Shown: piece by piece, positions 15,027-15,888 of the stretch
How the letters are laid out: each line of letters starts with the position of its first letter
Position numbering within the stretch: the stretch's first letter is position 1
NCBI GenBank assembly: GCA_945988865.1
Contig: CAMFTQ010000003.1
Span: 1-15,888 of the forward strand
Reading direction: 5' to 3'
Length of the DNA stretch: 15,888 nt
DNA from: an uncultured Anaeromassilibacillus sp.
Lineage (GTDB): Bacteria; Bacillota; Clostridia; Oscillospirales; Acutalibacteraceae
Notes under the pieces: generated by a model
What the model was told of the DNA's origin: nothing
The model's input: the letters and a program-made list of their open reading frames with translations, nothing else
The model's database searches: none
Made by a program: the position numbers and the translations under genes

Positions 15027-15038
15027 TAAATCACCTAT

Positions 15039-15067
15039 ATTATACCACTGCAAAAAACTCTATACAA
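15039..15067 (-). promoter_or_regulatory. pilA: Sigma-A type promoter of pilA
   Basis: TTGTAT (15067-15062), a 17 bp spacer and TATAAT (15044-15039), with TGG before it (extended -10). An A/T-rich run upstream (about 15075-15100) resembles an UP element and would suit high expression of a major pilin. The predicted start near 15032 gives a leader of about 100 nt. Confidence 0.78.
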
Positions 15068-15414
15068 TAGTTTATATTCAAATTTTTAATTTTTGTTATT
15101 TATGTCAAACGCAGTTGTGCTGTATTGGTAATAATAAATAAAACTTATTTTTAAAATCACCATTTGCTTTAAGACTTTATTAATTGCATTAACAAAATGT
15201 GAACGAGTTTAAAAATCCCTTACGATTTTAGGGCTTGTTTTTTTACATATATCAGCCGTTTGTAAACAAATGTCTGTTATATGGTTATTATTTTAAATCC
15301 CTGTTCATATTTATGCTCGTTATTATCGGTTATGTGATAAAAGCAGACAGGTAAATTGTTTTAGAGCGTAGATTTTAAAGCGAAAATATAACGCTGTATT
15401 GGCGACAAAATGCA

Positions 15415-15449
15415 AAACAAGCGACAACACTTCTTGCTGTCGCTTGTTT
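15415..15449 (-). terminator. Terminator after the repeat protein gene (bidirectional form)
   Basis: AAACAAGCGACA (15415-15426) and TGTCGCTTGTTT (15438-15449) form 12 perfect pairs with an 11-base loop. On the minus strand the stem begins nine bases after the TGA of the repeat protein gene and ends in TTTTGCATTTTG. On the plus strand it is followed by GTTTTTT, so it could work both ways, though no plus-strand gene ends here. Confidence 0.82.
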
Positions 15450-15457
15450 GTTTTTTA

Positions 15458-15888
15458 TCAGTTTTTTACTGCTGTTCCCCATTCGCCATTTTGATTAGGC
15501 GATTTCGGTGGTAAATCTATTGTTTCTTCGGTAGGAGGTTCGGTTGTTGAAGTTGTTTCCTCGATAGGCTCTGTCGGGTCTGTGCTTGTAGTTGTATCCT
15601 CGACAGGCTCTGTCGGGTCGGTGTTTGTAGTTGTTTCTTCGATAGGCTCTGTCGGGTCGGTGTTTGTAGTTGTTTCTTCGACAGGGTCAATCGGGTCTGT
15701 GTTTGTAGTTGTTTCCTCGACAGGGTCAATCGGGTCTGTGTTTGTAGTTGTTTCCTCGACAGGCTCTGTCGGGTCTGTGCTTGTAGTTGTTTCTTCGACA
15801 GGGTCAATCGGGTCTGTGTTTGTAGTTGTTTCCTCGACAGGGTCAATCGGGTCTGTGTTTGTAGTTGTTTCCTCGACAGGCTCTGTCG
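15458..15888 (-). CDS. C-terminal part of a Thr/Glu/Pro repeat protein, probably cell-surface or secreted
   Basis: The 3' end (142 codons) of a gene that begins beyond the right edge. It encodes nine 13-residue repeats of the form TEPVEETTTNTDP or IDPVEETTTNTDP, then a unique 25-residue tail (PTEETIDLPPKSPNQNGEWG followed by TAVKN). It ends in tandem stops TGA TAA. The frame was chosen because the repeat phase, acidic Thr/Pro composition and the in-frame stop agree; the overlapping minus-strand frame at 15517-15846 is an artefact of the 39 bp period. Such acidic Thr/Pro linkers are common in exported proteins of ruminococci and are often glycosylated. No LPXTG motif, membrane anchor or dockerin is visible at this end. 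The function is set by the unseen N-terminal part. It is on the same strand as, and just upstream of, the pilus locus but is separated by a terminator. Confidence 0.8.
   Translation of the reverse strand, partial: TEPVEETTTNTDPIDPVEETTTNTDPIDPVEETTTSTDPTEPVEETTTNTDPIDPVEETTTNTDPIDPVEETTTNTDPTEPIEETTTNTDPTEPVEDTTTSTDPTEPIEETTSTTEPPTEETIDLPPKSPNQNGEWGTAVKN
15536..15886 (-). repeat. Nine tandem 39 bp coding repeats with a 117 bp higher-order period
   Basis: Nine units of 39 bp (13 codons) run without gaps. Units alternate between a TEP and an IDP opening. Reading N to C the order is TEP, IDP, IDP, TEP, IDP, IDP, TEP, TEP, TEP, so units 1-3 and 4-6 form two copies of a 117 bp block. Units 1 and 4 are identical in DNA, as are 2 and 5; units 3 and 6 differ at two bases. 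The last unit (TEPIEETTSTTEP) is the most degenerate. The array probably continues past the window edge. Confidence 0.93.

Larger units (their letters stand above)
14932..15457. other. Gene-free 526 bp interval before pilA
   Basis: No credible gene is seen on either strand; the longest ATG frames I read here are under 20 codons. From high to low coordinates it holds the terminator of the repeat protein (15415-15449), an AT-rich tract with scattered short inverted repeats (about 15061-15410), the pilA promoter (15039-15067) and the structured pilA leader (14932 to about 15032). Confidence 0.7.

Noticed and set aside
14932..15040. Cyclic di-GMP riboswitch in the pilA leader
   Set aside because: The AGGGCAAG segment is faintly like GEMM-I, but the conserved GACGCAAAGC part and the second helix are missing, and GEMM-II bases are not evident. 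Kept only as an unknown leader structure.
15080..15108. Consensus -35 TTGACA at 15108-15103 (minus strand) as a second pilA promoter
   Set aside because: The hexamer at the 17 bp distance is AAATTT, not a -10; the TTGTAT/TATAAT pair downstream is far better.
15217..15244. Plus-strand terminator-like CCCT...AGGG followed by a T-run
   Set aside because: The stem is only four pairs and no plus-strand gene precedes it.
15517..15846. Minus-strand 109-codon frame rich in SRKQLQTQTR-like repeats
   Set aside because: It is the same DNA as the TEPVEETTTNTDP repeats read in another frame. A 39 bp period keeps any stop-free frame open; the TEP/IDP frame continues past it into a plausible tail and stop.
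15536..15886. CRISPR-like regular repeats
   Set aside because: Repeats are contiguous with no unique spacers and keep one reading frame, so they are protein-coding tandem repeats.

Overview
The window looks like chromosomal DNA from a low-to-mid GC, monoderm member of the Clostridia. Oscillospiraceae/Ruminococcus-like is my best guess, from the Thr/Pro/Glu repeat protein, the [4Fe-4S]-type IlvD and the type IV pilus gene content; this is an inference from protein character, not a database match. Every supported gene lies on the minus strand, so transcription runs from high to low coordinates.

In transcription order: (1) 15888-15458 is the 3' end of a large secreted-type protein made of 13-residue Thr/Glu/Pro repeats, closed by a strong hairpin terminator. 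(2) 15457-14932 is a gene-free 526 bp gap carrying an extended -10 promoter and a structured leader for the next gene. (3) 14931-3224 is a nearly complete type IV pilus locus: major pilin pilA, two consecutive hairpins that probably act as a leaky terminator, then pilMN (fused), pilO, pilD, pilB, pilT, pilC, a very large 810-residue GspK/PilX-like minor pilin, and two further minor pilins. It ends in a textbook terminator at 3181-3218. (4) 3109-2420 is an iron-sulfur-flavoprotein-like FMN protein with its own promoter. (5) 2287-629 is ilvD (dihydroxy-acid dehydratase) with its own promoter, a leader in which a CCGCCT element could pair with the ribosome binding site, and a terminator. (6) 340-1 is the 5' part of an EF-G-like translational GTPase starting at TTG.

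The pilus genes make a self-sufficient machine. PilD removes the class III leader from four prepilins (KKG before the cleavage site in each). PilB and PilT power extension and retraction through the membrane platform PilC. PilMN and PilO form the cytoplasmic and membrane alignment complex. Three minor pilins probably form the tip/initiation complex. There is no PilP or PilQ secretin, as expected for a cell without an outer membrane. The features most worth following up are the 810-residue candidate tip protein without Glu5, the PilMN fusion with eroded nucleotide-binding motifs, the peptidase-only PilD, the RNA structures before and after pilA, and the expanding 39 bp (and 117 bp) coding repeats just upstream.
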